Shown: positions 28,036 to 37,307, numbered from the stretch's first letter. The stretch: 64,000 bases of DNA from Nitrospirota bacterium (GCA_027623995.1 JAQBUF010000010.1:1-64000); one strand, 5' to 3'. Numbers and translations are program-made. The notes: generated from the sequence alone by a model not told the origin.

Positions 28036-29213
28036 CGGGGACACACCAATCCACGTTTTTTGCCCCCTGTCCTCGTGGACTTGAGACTGTCCTTCGGGAC
28101 GAGTTAATTCAACTCTCTGCAGAAGATATTGTTCCCCTCCAGGGAGGCGTTCAATTTCGCGGACCCTTTGACCTCTGCTATCACGTCAATCTGCACAGTC
28201 GAATTGCCAGTCGCGTGTTATGGGCCATCTCCGAATGTTCGTATCTAAACGAGCATGATGTCTATCACAAAGCCGTATCGCTGAATTGGCCTTCCTGGTT
28301 TGCCGTCAACCATCGCATTAAAGTCCATGTCAGCGCCCACCATTGTCCCCTTCCCAGCCTTGAATTCGTGACGTTGCGAATTAAAGATGCGATCTGCGAC
28401 CACTTTCGCAAGGCCCAGGGGAGCAGACCTAACGTGGACACTCGCAATCCCGACATTGGGATTTATGCCTTTCTGGATGACCAAAACTGCACCTTTTATC
28501 TTGATACCACGGGCGAGCCTCTCTTTAAACGAGGGTACCGCAGAGCCCAAGGGCCATCGCCTTTACGGGAAAATCTCGCCGCTGGCATTTTGAGTCTCGC
28601 CGGATGGACCCCTGGACAAGTATTGCTCGACCCCATGTGTGGAAGTGGCACCTTCTTATTGGAGGCCGCCCAAATTGCTTGCAATATTGCTCCAGGATGT
28701 AATCGGGCTTTTGCTTTTGAAAATTTCCTAGGTTTCGATCAAGATGCCTGGACGCAACTGCTGGCCAAAAGCCAGGCCGAGGAACGAACCATGGATGCTG
28801 GCACTCTTTTTGGTTTCGATCACGATCCTCAAGCTGTAAGCGCAGCAAAGATGAATGTAGAAGCTGCTGGCTTTGCGAACATTATTGCCATTGACCAGGC
28901 CGATGTCCTGGAGATCCAACCAACACATTCTCAGGGGCTGCTCATCACCAATCCACCTTATGGAGTCCGCAGTGGACAGGACACACAACTTGACGGGTGG
29001 TACCCTCAACTGGGCGATGCACTCAAACGCCACTTCATGGGATGGCGGGCATTCCTCTTTACAGCAGACTTACGTTTACCCAAACGCATTCGGCTCGCGG
29101 CCACACGGCGCACTCCCCTCTTTAACGGAGCGCTGGAATGTCGGTTGTTTGAATATCCCATTGTCCAAGGCAGCAACCGTTCAAAGCCAACCCCCTTACC
29201 ACTATCGACCTAG
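28032..29213 (+). CDS. THUMP-domain RNA N2-guanine methyltransferase (RlmL/YcbY-like)
   Basis: 393 residues. An N-terminal ferredoxin-like/THUMP region (residues about 8-160; begins FFAPCPRGLETVLRDEL) binds RNA. The C-terminal Rossmann methyltransferase has motif I LLDPMCGSGTFLLEAA near residue 200 and the catalytic NPPYG (ITNPPYGVRS) near 305. It corresponds to the RlmL half of E. coli RlmKL, or to the TrmG10-like group, so it methylates N2 of a guanosine in 23S rRNA or tRNA. It overlaps the preceding gene's stop by four bases. Confidence 0.92.
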   Translation: MTGTHQSTFFAPCPRGLETVLRDELIQLSAEDIVPLQGGVQFRGPFDLCYHVNLHSRIASRVLWAISECSYLNEHDVYHKAVSLNWPSWFAVNHRIKVHVSAHHCPLPSLEFVTLRIKDAICDHFRKAQGSRPNVDTRNPDIGIYAFLDDQNCTFYLDTTGEPLFKRGYRRAQGPSPLRENLAAGILSLAGWTPGQVLLDPMCGSGTFLLEAAQIACNIAPGCNRAFAFENFLGFDQDAWTQLLAKSQAEERTMDAGTLFGFDHDPQAVSAAKMNVEAAGFANIIAIDQADVLEIQPTHSQGLLITNPPYGVRSGQDTQLDGWYPQLGDALKRHFMGWRAFLFTADLRLPKRIRLAATRRTPLFNGALECRLFEYPIVQGSNRSKPTPLPLST

Positions 29214-29303
29214 CGCGAGACCACAACGATGCCAACTATTTACAAAAGTGGTGCCTTCTTGCAGCAATGTTTCTCGGTACATCCCCGATCGCTGAGTTTT
29301 AAG

Positions 29304-29576
29304 ATGCTCACGCTTCCGGATAAGATTGGCATTGCCTGCGTCAATTGCAATTTTCGTCATCGACTCACCGTCACAAGCATTTCACGCATTATTGGGGATG
29401 CTGAAGCGTTTGAAGAGGGGGATGCCGAGAGCCTAAAATCTTGCGTCACTCAACATAAGGAAGATTTGCATGTCACCGAGGTCAGTGTGGAACAAGATTT
29501 TGTGCAGTTTCGATGTCGACTCTGCAAAACAGGGTTTCAAGTAAACATTGTCATGTACGAGACCTACCAACCATAA
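29304..29576 (+). CDS. Small protein with two CxxC pairs (zinc-ribbon-like)
   Basis: About 90 residues from ATG 29304; an ATG at 29229 in the same frame is an alternative, and neither has a good ribosome site. CVNC near residue 11 and CRLC near residue 72 could hold a zinc ion across a ~60-residue insert that contains an acidic loop (FEEGDAESLK). I do not recognise the family. It follows the methyltransferase on the same strand and precedes a bidirectional terminator. Confidence 0.6.
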   Translation: MLTLPDKIGIACVNCNFRHRLTVTSISRIIGDAEAFEEGDAESLKSCVTQHKEDLHVTEVSVEQDFVQFRCRLCKTGFQVNIVMYETYQP

Positions 29577-29667
29577 GAAACACACGTCGCTCGTTGCTTG
29601 TATCTCGTCGTTCGTAAAGTCACACCAAGAAAACCCCGACTAGATTTTTTCCCACATCACAAAGACA

Positions 29668-29702
29668 AAAAAAGAGCCGCTCCAGGGGGAGCGGCTCTTT
29701 TC
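29668..29702. terminator. Bidirectional rho-independent terminator
   Basis: Stem AAAGAGCCGCTC / GAGCGGCTCTTT with A run before and T run after, between the convergent small zinc-ribbon gene and the peroxiredoxin gene. Confidence 0.88.
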
Positions 29703-29728
29703 GAAAGAACGAGGTCTGCGAGAAGGTG

Positions 29729-30364
29729 TTACTTGTTGGGCTGTGGCGTGAACCGAAGGTATGGCTTCACGGCCCGGTGGCCCTTGGGAAATTTGGCGGG
29801 AATTTCGTCGTCCTTCACCGCAGGGACAATGATACAATCTTCCCCGTCCTTCCAATTGGCTGGGGTGGCCACTTGATGTTTGGCCGTTAATTGCAAGGAG
29901 TCCACAACACGAATAATTTCATCAAAGTTCCTTCCAGTCGACGCTGGATAGGTCAAGGTGAGCTTGACCTTCTTATCTGGCCCAATCACGAACACAGAAC
30001 GCACGGTCATATTATCTAAGGCATTCGGGTGAATCATGTCATAGAGATTCGCCACAGTACGATCAGGATCCGCGATGATCGGATAGTTCACCGTGCAATT
30101 TTGCGTTTCATTAATATCCTTGACCCAACCTTTGTGAGAATCCAAAGCATCCACACTCACGGCCAACACCTTCACATTGCGCTTCTTAAAGTCTTCAGTG
30201 ATCTTCGCCACAGCACCTAACTCTGTCGTACAGACTGGGGTGAAATCTTTGGGATGGGAAAACAACACGCCCCACCCGTCGCCAAGCCATTCATGAAAAT
30301 TGACAGTGCCTTCTGTGGTCTCTGCCGTAAAATTTGGAGCCTCATCACCTAAACGAATTGCCAT
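29729..30364 (-). CDS. 1-Cys peroxiredoxin (Prx6 type)
   Basis: 211 residues of the AhpC/TSA thioredoxin fold, Prx6 subfamily. It reduces hydrogen peroxide and organic hydroperoxides in the cytoplasm. The peroxidatic cysteine lies in HPKDFTPVCTTELG near residue 47, with the conserved Pro-Thr-Cys neighbourhood. The long C-terminal extension (PAVKDDEIPAKFPKG and VKPYLRFTPQP) is that of Prx6. Other cysteines (NETQNC, DGEDC) are not at the usual resolving position. The start has a strong GAGGAGGAATAAATC site. It is a single gene. Confidence 0.94.
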   Translation of the reverse strand: MAIRLGDEAPNFTAETTEGTVNFHEWLGDGWGVLFSHPKDFTPVCTTELGAVAKITEDFKKRNVKVLAVSVDALDSHKGWVKDINETQNCTVNYPIIADPDRTVANLYDMIHPNALDNMTVRSVFVIGPDKKVKLTLTYPASTGRNFDEIIRVVDSLQLTAKHQVATPANWKDGEDCIIVPAVKDDEIPAKFPKGHRAVKPYLRFTPQPNK

Positions 30365-30563
30365 GATTTATTCCTCCTCTACATTATGAATTCTGATATT
30401 TGAGTCGTCACATTCACAGAAGTGAGAACGGTCGCAACTCCTTACTGTTTCGAGTAACAGCTGGTCCTATAGAGACCGTCCAAAAGTATACGCTTCAGAC
30501 AAAAATCTCGTCAACACAGGTCTAAGAGTTAGAGGAAAACCAAAATGGTTCGCCCTCTCCCAA

Positions 30564-31550
30564 TTACCCATAGAGGCCCCCAACCCAAGAGGTGTATCCA
30601 TTGAACAGCTGGGTGGGAAACCGCTGATCGGTTCCCAACATTCGTTCTGTCGCTTGCGACCACCTTGGATGCGGAATACCCGGGTTCACATTGGCCACCT
30701 GATCATATTCACTCGGAGCCATGGTATTCCAAAATGTCGCTGGTTCCTCAGCTAAAAATTCAATCGACACAATGGACTTGATGCTTTTGAAGCCGTATTT
30801 CCATGGCATGACCAAACGAATTGGCGCTCCATGCTGTTTTGGCAGCGGATGCCCGTAGATCCCGGTCGCGAGCAAAGCCAAGTCGTTCATGGCCTCTGCT
30901 AAAGTTAGGCTTTCGGTATACGGCCAAGGACCATATCCACGTTGCCCCATCGCAATATTGGGTGTGTGAAACGAGGTAAAGCGAAGATAACGGGCAGTAC
31001 TGAGGGGTTCCACTTTCTTGACCAACACTTTCAAAGGAAATCCCGTCCACGGGACGGCCATCGCCCAAGCTTCAACACATCGGTGCCGATACAGCCTTTC
31101 TTCCAAAGGCATGGTCTTGAGTAGATCATCCACATCAATAACCTGTGGGTTCTTGACCAATCCTTTGATTTTAACCGTCCAGGGTCGAGGCTTAAATCCT
31201 CCGACCCGTTTCCAAATATCATCTTTTGCTTCGCTAAATTCATAAAAGTTGTTGTACTGCGCGGCGATATGTTCTTCCGTCATCGCCCGATCCAACTGAA
31301 ACTCCGGATTCGGTGAAGAAGGATATACCTGTCGATCAACATCCGAAAACTCAAAATTCTTGGGACTTTTGGAAAATTCCTCTTCACTCACCGGCATGGA
31401 ACACCCCGACACCCCACCCGTTGACAACAACGCCACGGCACCAAGTAATTTCAAATATGATCGACGAGACACTGCTTGTAGATACACCGACTCCGGCGTC
31501 GCGAGTCGATCAAAAATTCGCCATGAAGGGGGAAGGATGATGTGAGGCAT
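30564..31550 (-). CDS. msrP: Methionine sulfoxide reductase catalytic subunit MsrP (YedY), apparent Tat lipoprotein
   Basis: 328 residues from the ATG at 31550 (GGGAAG site); a longer frame to 31598 is less likely. It is a periplasmic molybdenum enzyme that repairs oxidised methionines. It has a twin-arginine signal, SRRSYLKLLG, followed by a hydrophobic core ending GGVSGC, which fits a lipobox, so the mature protein may be lipid-anchored. The sulfite-oxidase-type fold carries the Mo-binding cysteine in HRCVEAWAMAVPW, with ATGIYGHPLPKQHGAPIRL later. Its heme membrane partner MsrQ is not adjacent. It lies downstream of the csp gene, separated by a terminator. Confidence 0.93.
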   Translation of the reverse strand: MPHIILPPSWRIFDRLATPESVYLQAVSRRSYLKLLGAVALLSTGGVSGCSMPVSEEEFSKSPKNFEFSDVDRQVYPSSPNPEFQLDRAMTEEHIAAQYNNFYEFSEAKDDIWKRVGGFKPRPWTVKIKGLVKNPQVIDVDDLLKTMPLEERLYRHRCVEAWAMAVPWTGFPLKVLVKKVEPLSTARYLRFTSFHTPNIAMGQRGYGPWPYTESLTLAEAMNDLALLATGIYGHPLPKQHGAPIRLVMPWKYGFKSIKSIVSIEFLAEEPATFWNTMAPSEYDQVANVNPGIPHPRWSQATERMLGTDQRFPTQLFNGYTSWVGGLYG

Positions 31551-31668
31551 AGTGCACTTCCCAAATACCGAAACAAAGGCATTGGCCCAAAGATTCAATG
31601 AACATTTATGGGGACGATAAGGCTTTTACTTTATGATGCTGAGTTTGAAAATGAGCCAATATCCAAAT

Positions 31669-31704
31669 AAAAAAGGAGAGGCATTCGCCTCTCCTTTTTT
31701 ATAT
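31669..31704. terminator. Terminator after the cold-shock gene
   Basis: Perfect hairpin AAAAGGAGAGGC-ATTC-GCCTCTCCTTTT with flanking A and T runs; on the minus strand it lies 67 bp after the csp stop codon. It could work in both directions. Confidence 0.9.
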
Positions 31705-31770
31705 CACCATCTTTAAGAGAACAAAATTTCACAACAAAAGATTACACAGTTTCTCACTTCAGCCAGTCGA

Positions 31771-31992
31771 TTATGGAGCCACAGCAGTTTTTTCCACATT
31801 CGCGGCTTGCGGACCTTTCGCTCCGTCCACTAAATCAAACTCAACGGTCTCGCCTTCTTTCAAGGTTTTAAACCCTTCACCCCCTAAGGCAGAATAATGA
31901 ACAAACACATCCTGTTCGTCATCCATCCGAATAAATCCGAATCCCTTTCGGTCGTTAAACCACTTTACCGTCCCAGTCTTTCGATCACTCAT
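31771..31992 (-). CDS. Cold-shock domain protein (CspA family)
   Basis: 73-residue cold-shock protein, a single OB fold. RNP1 is KGFGFIRM and RNP2 is DVFVHYSAL, with the typical start [12 protein letters not shown] and an alanine-rich C-terminus. It binds single-stranded RNA/DNA and melts RNA structure. The ATG at 31992 follows AAAAAGGAGGAG; an upstream in-frame ATG (32040) lies in the leader and is unlikely. A terminator-like hairpin with a U run lies 57 bp upstream of the start, within the likely leader. Confidence 0.95.
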   Translation of the reverse strand: MSDRKTGTVKWFNDRKGFGFIRMDDEQDVFVHYSALGGEGFKTLKEGETVEFDLVDGAKGPQAANVEKTAVAP

Positions 31993-32048
31993 AGGCTCCT
32001 CCTTTTTCCCGGCCCCCTGCAAACACGTCCTCTCACACAAGAGGCCCT

Positions 32049-32090
32049 AAAAAAAACAAGCCGCAAGAGGACAATTCGCCCTCTGCGGCA
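32049..32090 (-). terminator. Terminator-like hairpin in the csp leader (possible attenuator)
   Basis: On the minus strand GCCGCAGAGGG and CCTCTTGCGGC form a strong stem followed within three bases by eight T. It sits directly upstream of the csp gene and downstream of a TATAAT at about 32110-32115. There is no gene upstream on this strand for it to terminate, so attenuation of csp is an attractive explanation. Confidence 0.7.
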
Positions 32091-32770
32091 GCTTTAGAAT
32101 AATAAGTATCATTATAAAGACCTAAAATGAAAAGCAGGATCTACCATAATACTAAAATTATGTCAACAACAAAAAGTTTTGTTTCACGATTCGGATATTT
32201 CTCAACCTCCCAGTTCATTCAACTCTACAAATATGATGAAGGAAAAATTTCCCAATAAGAAATCAGAAATAATACCGAAGGAATTTTTCGTCATCACACC
32301 ACAAATTCACACATTGAATACCATGATTAATTTTTCAAACTAGACTGTTTGGGGAAAAATTTTCCTACCGTGTCCTCCTCCCCACAAGGTTCATGAGGGT
32401 TCAAAAATCAAAACATTTTCCATCATTACGTAGATCTACAGAACATCATTCACTACACCAAAAATAAGTCCTCCTAGCGATCTTTCACAAAAAAAACATC
32501 CCAACTTATTGTTTTCATTTGCCTTTTAAGAAATAAAAATAAAAGGCACCGTTATTGCTTTTCAGGTCTTAATTTCTGGTCATTAATGCCCGATAGACAA
32601 ATCAATGTGGGCCTTATTTGCCTACAGGAAATTTTCACCTCCGCAACTAGGTAATTTATTCACCTTATAGAAATTCATCACAGTTAAACCCTGTAAGAGA
32701 AAATACCTGTCGACTCATGAATATGACCGAACACTCACTTTTCACGAAAAAGATAGCAACGGAGCCTCCT
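32091..32770. other. AT-rich divergent intergenic region
   Basis: About 680 bp with no gene seen. On the minus strand TTTATAATGAT (about 32108-32118) is a good -10 candidate for the csp transcript, with only a weak -35. TTGACA on the minus strand lies near 32160. On the plus strand it should hold the promoter of the Ig-like protein gene. Base composition is more AT-rich than in the neighbouring genes. Confidence 0.45.
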
Positions 32771-34858
32771 ATGCCAAATTCGCAACCATCATCCCGAGTT
32801 AGAATCCTAATAACTATCCTGGCCTCTTTATTTCTTCCCTTGTCATTTGCCAGCCACATACCAACGGTATTTGCAGCAGCCCCTGGTACCGGGACTTTAA
32901 GTTGGACCGCAAATACGGAACCTGATTTAGCCGGATATGATATTTTTCTTGGAGACCAACCCGGTGTCTACAATCACCCGAATTCACCGATATCCGTAGG
33001 AAATGTCTCAAGCATTGATTTTCCACCTGGGATGCTTACCCCAGGCGTGACCTATTCTTTCGCATTAAAAGCCAAGGACATTTCAAATAACAAAAGCGGT
33101 CTCTCTGGAGAAGTGGCTGGAGGGATTCCACTGGACACCACTCCACCCACCGTTAATATATCTAACCCGTCACAAAATGACGTGGTATCTGGATTAATCC
33201 CCATAACGGCAACCGCTTCAGATAATGTCGGAATTGAAGGTGTACGGTTTTTTGTAAACAATGTTCAGGTCGGAAGCGAAGATACGACTGCCCCCTACTC
33301 CAAAAACTGGGATACTACTTCCTTGTTGCCAGATTCCTACAATCTGAAAGCGATCGCACGAGATGTGGCAGGCAATGAAACCACCTCCGCGACAGTTACC
33401 GTCTCAGTGGCTGCACCTCCCGTGGACAATAGCTTCCCCACCGTGAACATCACAGCTCCAGCATCAAATGCTGAAGTATCAGGCATCATATCCATTAATG
33501 CCACAGCTTCGGATAACGTCGGGGTAGTCGGGGTGAGATTTTTAGTCGATAACGTACTGATCGGTGCAGAAGATATGGTGGCCCCCTATTCCATCCAATG
33601 GAACACCACGGCCTTGCCCTTAGGACCATATCAATTAACGGCTATTGCTAGAGATGCGGGAGGAAATGAAACCACGTCGGTCATGCTTCCCGTAACCGTC
33701 ATCGACCTGCCTGCAGGCTCCTTAAACATTACTAATCTCTCAGTCGCTAGCGGAAAAGCCTATCTCATTAAAGTTGATGGGTTACAAAATACAGAAAAGG
33801 TGTATATCGACCGCTCGTATACATTTTCCAATGTTCCAAGCACGATCGAAGGTGCAACATATATCCAAACCGCCAACACCGACAAAAATTCAACAGGAAA
33901 CTCTTTCCTCACCTTTACGGTTGATCAACCCGTGACCGTGTATATTGGGCACGACATCCGCATTGGGACTAAACCGTCTTGGTTGAATAGCTTTACAGAC
34001 ACCGGAATGAGTTTAGTGACCACCGACGCCACGCTGAAATTATACAGTCTTTCCTTTCCGGCGGGACCAATCAGTTTGGGAGGTAATCAGGGCGCAGGGA
34101 AGAGCATGTATTCAGTGGCGGTCATCAGCGATGGCGCGCCGGTATCAGACACGACTCCTCCAACGGTCAGTCTCATCGCTCCAAGCGAAGGAGAAGAGGT
34201 CTTTGGAGTGGTCACACTCCAAGCGACAGCAGCAGATAACATCGGAGTCACCGGCGTCCGTTTCTTCGTTGATGATATACAAATTGGGATTGAGGACTTG
34301 AGTGGTCCTTATTCCACCCTATGGGACACTACCCCACTCATTCCTGGAACGTTTACAATAAAAGCCATTGCAAGGGATGATGCGGGAAATCAAACCACAT
34401 CAGAGCCAATCACAGTCACATTGATTGAACCTCCGACAAACCCATTGAACATCACGAATCTATCCGCACAAAGTGGAAAAACATATGAAGTACAAATCGA
34501 TAACCTTCAAACGGGAGAAAGGGTCTACACTGACCGTTCGTATACCTTTACCAATATTCCCGCACCCCTAGCGGGCTCGACCTATATCAAAACAGCGAAT
34601 AATGATAAGGGGTCCTCAGGAAATTCCTTCCTCAGCTTTAGCGTCAATCAGCCCGTGACGGTCTATGTTGGACATGATAATCGAGTGAACCACAAGCCGA
34701 GCTGGTTAAACAGCTTTACGGCCACAGGAACGTCATTAGTGACCACAGACACCACACTAATTCTATATAGTAAATCATTCCCGGCTGGGACAATTACTTT
34801 GGGAGGTAATCAAGGGGCTGGAAAAAGTATGTACTCGGTCGTCGTGACCAGTCCGTAA
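32771..34858 (+). CDS. Secreted multidomain protein with Ig-like repeats
   Basis: 695 residues from ATG 32771 (GGAG upstream); ATG 32717 is an alternative. The signal peptide is ITILASLFLPLSFASH with cleavage near VFAAA. A fibronectin-III-like domain (LSWTANTEPDLAGYDIF) comes first. Three bacterial Ig-like repeats of ~90 residues follow, each with a PTV-N/S-I/L-P start, ATASDNVG, GVRFFVDN and AIARDxAGNxTTS. Two ~130-residue modules lie one after the second and one after the third Ig repeat; they start LNITNLS and end VTVYIGHD...KPSWLNSF...LGGNQGAGKSMYSV. The second Ig-plus-module block looks like a duplication of the first. There is no sortase, PEP-CTERM or T9SS tail. A surface or adhesive role is likely; no catalytic domain was found. 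Confidence 0.9.
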   Translation: MPNSQPSSRVRILITILASLFLPLSFASHIPTVFAAAPGTGTLSWTANTEPDLAGYDIFLGDQPGVYNHPNSPISVGNVSSIDFPPGMLTPGVTYSFALKAKDISNNKSGLSGEVAGGIPLDTTPPTVNISNPSQNDVVSGLIPITATASDNVGIEGVRFFVNNVQVGSEDTTAPYSKNWDTTSLLPDSYNLKAIARDVAGNETTSATVTVSVAAPPVDNSFPTVNITAPASNAEVSGIISINATASDNVGVVGVRFLVDNVLIGAEDMVAPYSIQWNTTALPLGPYQLTAIARDAGGNETTSVMLPVTVIDLPAGSLNITNLSVASGKAYLIKVDGLQNTEKVYIDRSYTFSNVPSTIEGATYIQTANTDKNSTGNSFLTFTVDQPVTVYIGHDIRIGTKPSWLNSFTDTGMSLVTTDATLKLYSLSFPAGPISLGGNQGAGKSMYSVAVISDGAPVSDTTPPTVSLIAPSEGEEVFGVVTLQATAADNIGVTGVRFFVDDIQIGIEDLSGPYSTLWDTTPLIPGTFTIKAIARDDAGNQTTSEPITVTLIEPPTNPLNITNLSAQSGKTYEVQIDNLQTGERVYTDRSYTFTNIPAPLAGSTYIKTANNDKGSSGNSFLSFSVNQPVTVYVGHDNRVNHKPSWLNSFTATGTSLVTTDTTLILYSKSFPAGTITLGGNQGAGKSMYSVVVTSP

Positions 34859-34910
34859 GAAAAATTTCACTGCCACGCATCATCAGGTATTGGCAGTAGC
34901 CAATAGTGCC

Positions 34911-34949
34911 AAGGCCGGCCCACGATTCAAACGTGGGTCGGCCTTTTTT
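34911..34949. terminator. Rho-independent terminator
   Basis: Stem AAGGCCGGCCCACG / CGTGGGTCGGCCTT with one mismatch, followed on the plus strand by six T. It ends the Ig-like protein gene and may serve the convergent ABC transporter gene as well. Confidence 0.88.
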
Positions 34950-34989
34950 CTTGATAGATCGGGGCACCCAGCCGAGACTCTTCTAATCA

Positions 34990-36714
34990 CTAGCCCATAA
35001 ACTGCGCGTCATAGAGGGTTCGATACACCCCATCCTGAGAGATGAGGTCGGCATGGGTGCCTTGCTGTATCAGTCTTCCGTGATCTAAGACGATGATCCG
35101 ATCTACCTGCTGAAGAGTGGAAAGCCGGTGAGCAATGACGATAGTCGTTCGGCCTTGAGTTAAGACATCTAAGGCTTCGCGAATTTTGACTTCGGTTTCG
35201 GTATCGATATTGGAGGTAGCTTCGTCAAGGATGACTATAGGAGGATCTTTCAGAAGCACTCGAGCAATTGCCACACGCTGTTTTTGCCCTACCGAAAGTT
35301 TTACTCCTCGTTCACCAATCCACGTGTCATACTTTTCCGGCAACTCCGAAATGAACTCATGAGCGCGTGCGGCCACCGCCACGCCTTCAATTTCTGATTG
35401 ACTGGCCTCGGGGTTGCTATACGCAATATTGTCCCGAACGGTTCCATTAAAGAGAAACGGTTCCTGCTGTACCAACCCAATTTGATTTCGTACATACGCC
35501 AAGGGTAAATCCCTGACATCGATACCATCCAAGGAGACGATTCCTCCCCGAACATCATAAAATCGCATGATCAATTTAATCAGCGTGCTCTTCCCCGCGC
35601 CACTCGGGCCCACCAACGCCACGCGTTCACCAGCGAGAATGGACACATTAATTCCATTCAACACCGGCACATCAGACCGATAGGTGAACATGACATCCTT
35701 CAGGATCACCAGTCCTTCTAGCTTTCCTTCAGGGACCATGACACTGGGATGATCGACAACATCAGGCTCTGTATCAAGGACCTCAAAGATTCGTTCACTG
35801 GCGGCGAGCGCATGTTGCAACATGTGATTCACGGAATGGATTTGGTTGATTGGCACATAAAACAAGGCCAGATACGACACAAACATAAACAGTTCGCCAA
35901 TCGACAACTTGCCCGCCGACACTTCGCTTGGCCCGACCCAAAGGACTAAGACAGTGCCTAAGCTTCCGATGAACACCATGCCAGGCGAATACACCGACCA
36001 AAGAAACATGGCCTTTAACGTGCTCTTATTGACCGCCTGACTCTTTTGGTCAAACCGACCCATTTCATAGTGGTGTCGATTAAAGCCCATGGTTTCTCGA
36101 ATGCCGGACAAGGCATCTTGAAGATACGCACTCAAATCTGCCGTATTTTTTCTGATCTCGTGGTAGTACCCATGGACTCGCCGCGAAAACAACACAGCGG
36201 ACATTGCCAAAATTGGAATAGGCACCAGGGCGAGCAAGGCCAATTTCCAATTTAGCGCAAAGAGAAGAACCGTAATGCCCACCAATGTCAGTAACGCCGT
36301 TAACAGACTTTCCAAGCCATCGATAAAAATCCGTTCGACATGCTCGGTATCGCTCATCACCCGTGACATGATTTCACCAGTCGACCGGTTTTCATAAAAA
36401 CTGATCGACATCCGCTGGAGCGCATGAAACACCTGCTGTCTCAGTTGAAAAATCACCCGTTGTTCAAGAATATTATTAAATCGGATCCGAAGTGAGTTGA
36501 GCGTATTCTTGAATCCATACGCCAACACCACTCCCCCCAACACCCAAGGGAGCAAGTCTGTTCGCTCCGCCTGAATGACATCATCAATAATCACTTTAAT
36601 GAGCCATGGTGGAAGAAGATCAAAAATGGTCGTGAGCAGAGCAAAGGACAGCGTGGTCAAGACCAAACCACGGTGAGGACGGAGATAGCCAAGAATTCGA
36701 ATGAGAGAATTCAC
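34990..36714 (-). CDS. MsbA-like ABC exporter (fused permease and ATPase)
   Basis: 574 residues. An N-terminal six-helix type IV exporter domain (residues about 1-310) is followed by an ATPase domain: Walker A LVGPSGAGKST near residue 370, Q loop QQEPFLFNG, signature LSVGQKQR and Walker B IVILDEATSNIDTE. Half-transporters of this layout act as homodimers exporting lipids, lipid A or drugs; MsbA is the nearest well-known relative. The signature has Val where Gly is usual (LSVGQ instead of LSGGQ). It lies 62 bp downstream of def on the same strand and converges with the Ig-like protein gene. The substrate is not evident. Confidence 0.9.
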   Translation of the reverse strand: MNSLIRILGYLRPHRGLVLTTLSFALLTTIFDLLPPWLIKVIIDDVIQAERTDLLPWVLGGVVLAYGFKNTLNSLRIRFNNILEQRVIFQLRQQVFHALQRMSISFYENRSTGEIMSRVMSDTEHVERIFIDGLESLLTALLTLVGITVLLFALNWKLALLALVPIPILAMSAVLFSRRVHGYYHEIRKNTADLSAYLQDALSGIRETMGFNRHHYEMGRFDQKSQAVNKSTLKAMFLWSVYSPGMVFIGSLGTVLVLWVGPSEVSAGKLSIGELFMFVSYLALFYVPINQIHSVNHMLQHALAASERIFEVLDTEPDVVDHPSVMVPEGKLEGLVILKDVMFTYRSDVPVLNGINVSILAGERVALVGPSGAGKSTLIKLIMRFYDVRGGIVSLDGIDVRDLPLAYVRNQIGLVQQEPFLFNGTVRDNIAYSNPEASQSEIEGVAVAARAHEFISELPEKYDTWIGERGVKLSVGQKQRVAIARVLLKDPPIVILDEATSNIDTETEVKIREALDVLTQGRTTIVIAHRLSTLQQVDRIIVLDHGRLIQQGTHADLISQDGVYRTLYDAQFMG

Positions 36715-36776
36715 AAGGGGTTACACTGCTTAATTAGAGGAACAACAATTAGAGGAGAAGGTGATCAACAACAGAA

Positions 36777-37307
36777 TTAAATGACGGTTGCTGACTCTTC
36801 CTTCCAATATGATTCAAATTCTTGCAATTGGGTCAGGGTCGACATGCCGTCCATCCGATCAAGAAACACCTTGCCAAGCAAATGATCCATTTCATGCTGA
36901 ATACACACGCCATACAAACCAGTAACTTCAAAGTCCAGGGCCTTGCCATCTCGATCCAGGGTCTGGACGCGAACGGAGGATGGTCGAGTGACCTTTCCCC
37001 GCAGGCCATCAACACTTAAACACCCTTCCCACATTTCCACTTGATCTGGACCATAAAAAACAATTTTGGGGTTAATCAACACTGTTTCAGGAAAACCAGA
37101 ATCCCCATCACAGCCCATTACTACTAACTGTTCTGAGCGTGAGACTTGTGGCGCAGCTAATCCAATACCATCGTTTTCATACATCGTCTCGAACATATCA
37201 TCAATAAATTGTTGAAACGCTGGCGTATTGATCACTTCTAGGGGAACAGGATTCGCAATCTTTCTCAGAACTGGATTGCCAATCTTGGCTATGGGTAAGA
37301 TCGCCAT
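36777..37307 (-). CDS. def: Peptide deformylase
   Basis: 176 residues from the ATG at 37307, with AAAGGAG ahead; a longer frame to 37385 is unlikely. It removes the N-formyl group from nascent proteins and binds Fe2+ through one Cys and two His. All three motifs are present: GIGLAAPQ near residue 45, EGCLS near 95, and QHEMDHLLG near 137 (the HExxH-type site). No fmt gene is adjacent. It may be co-transcribed with the downstream ABC exporter gene. Confidence 0.95.
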   Translation of the reverse strand: MAILPIAKIGNPVLRKIANPVPLEVINTPAFQQFIDDMFETMYENDGIGLAAPQVSRSEQLVVMGCDGDSGFPETVLINPKIVFYGPDQVEMWEGCLSVDGLRGKVTRPSSVRVQTLDRDGKALDFEVTGLYGVCIQHEMDHLLGKVFLDRMDGMSTLTQLQEFESYWKEESATVI

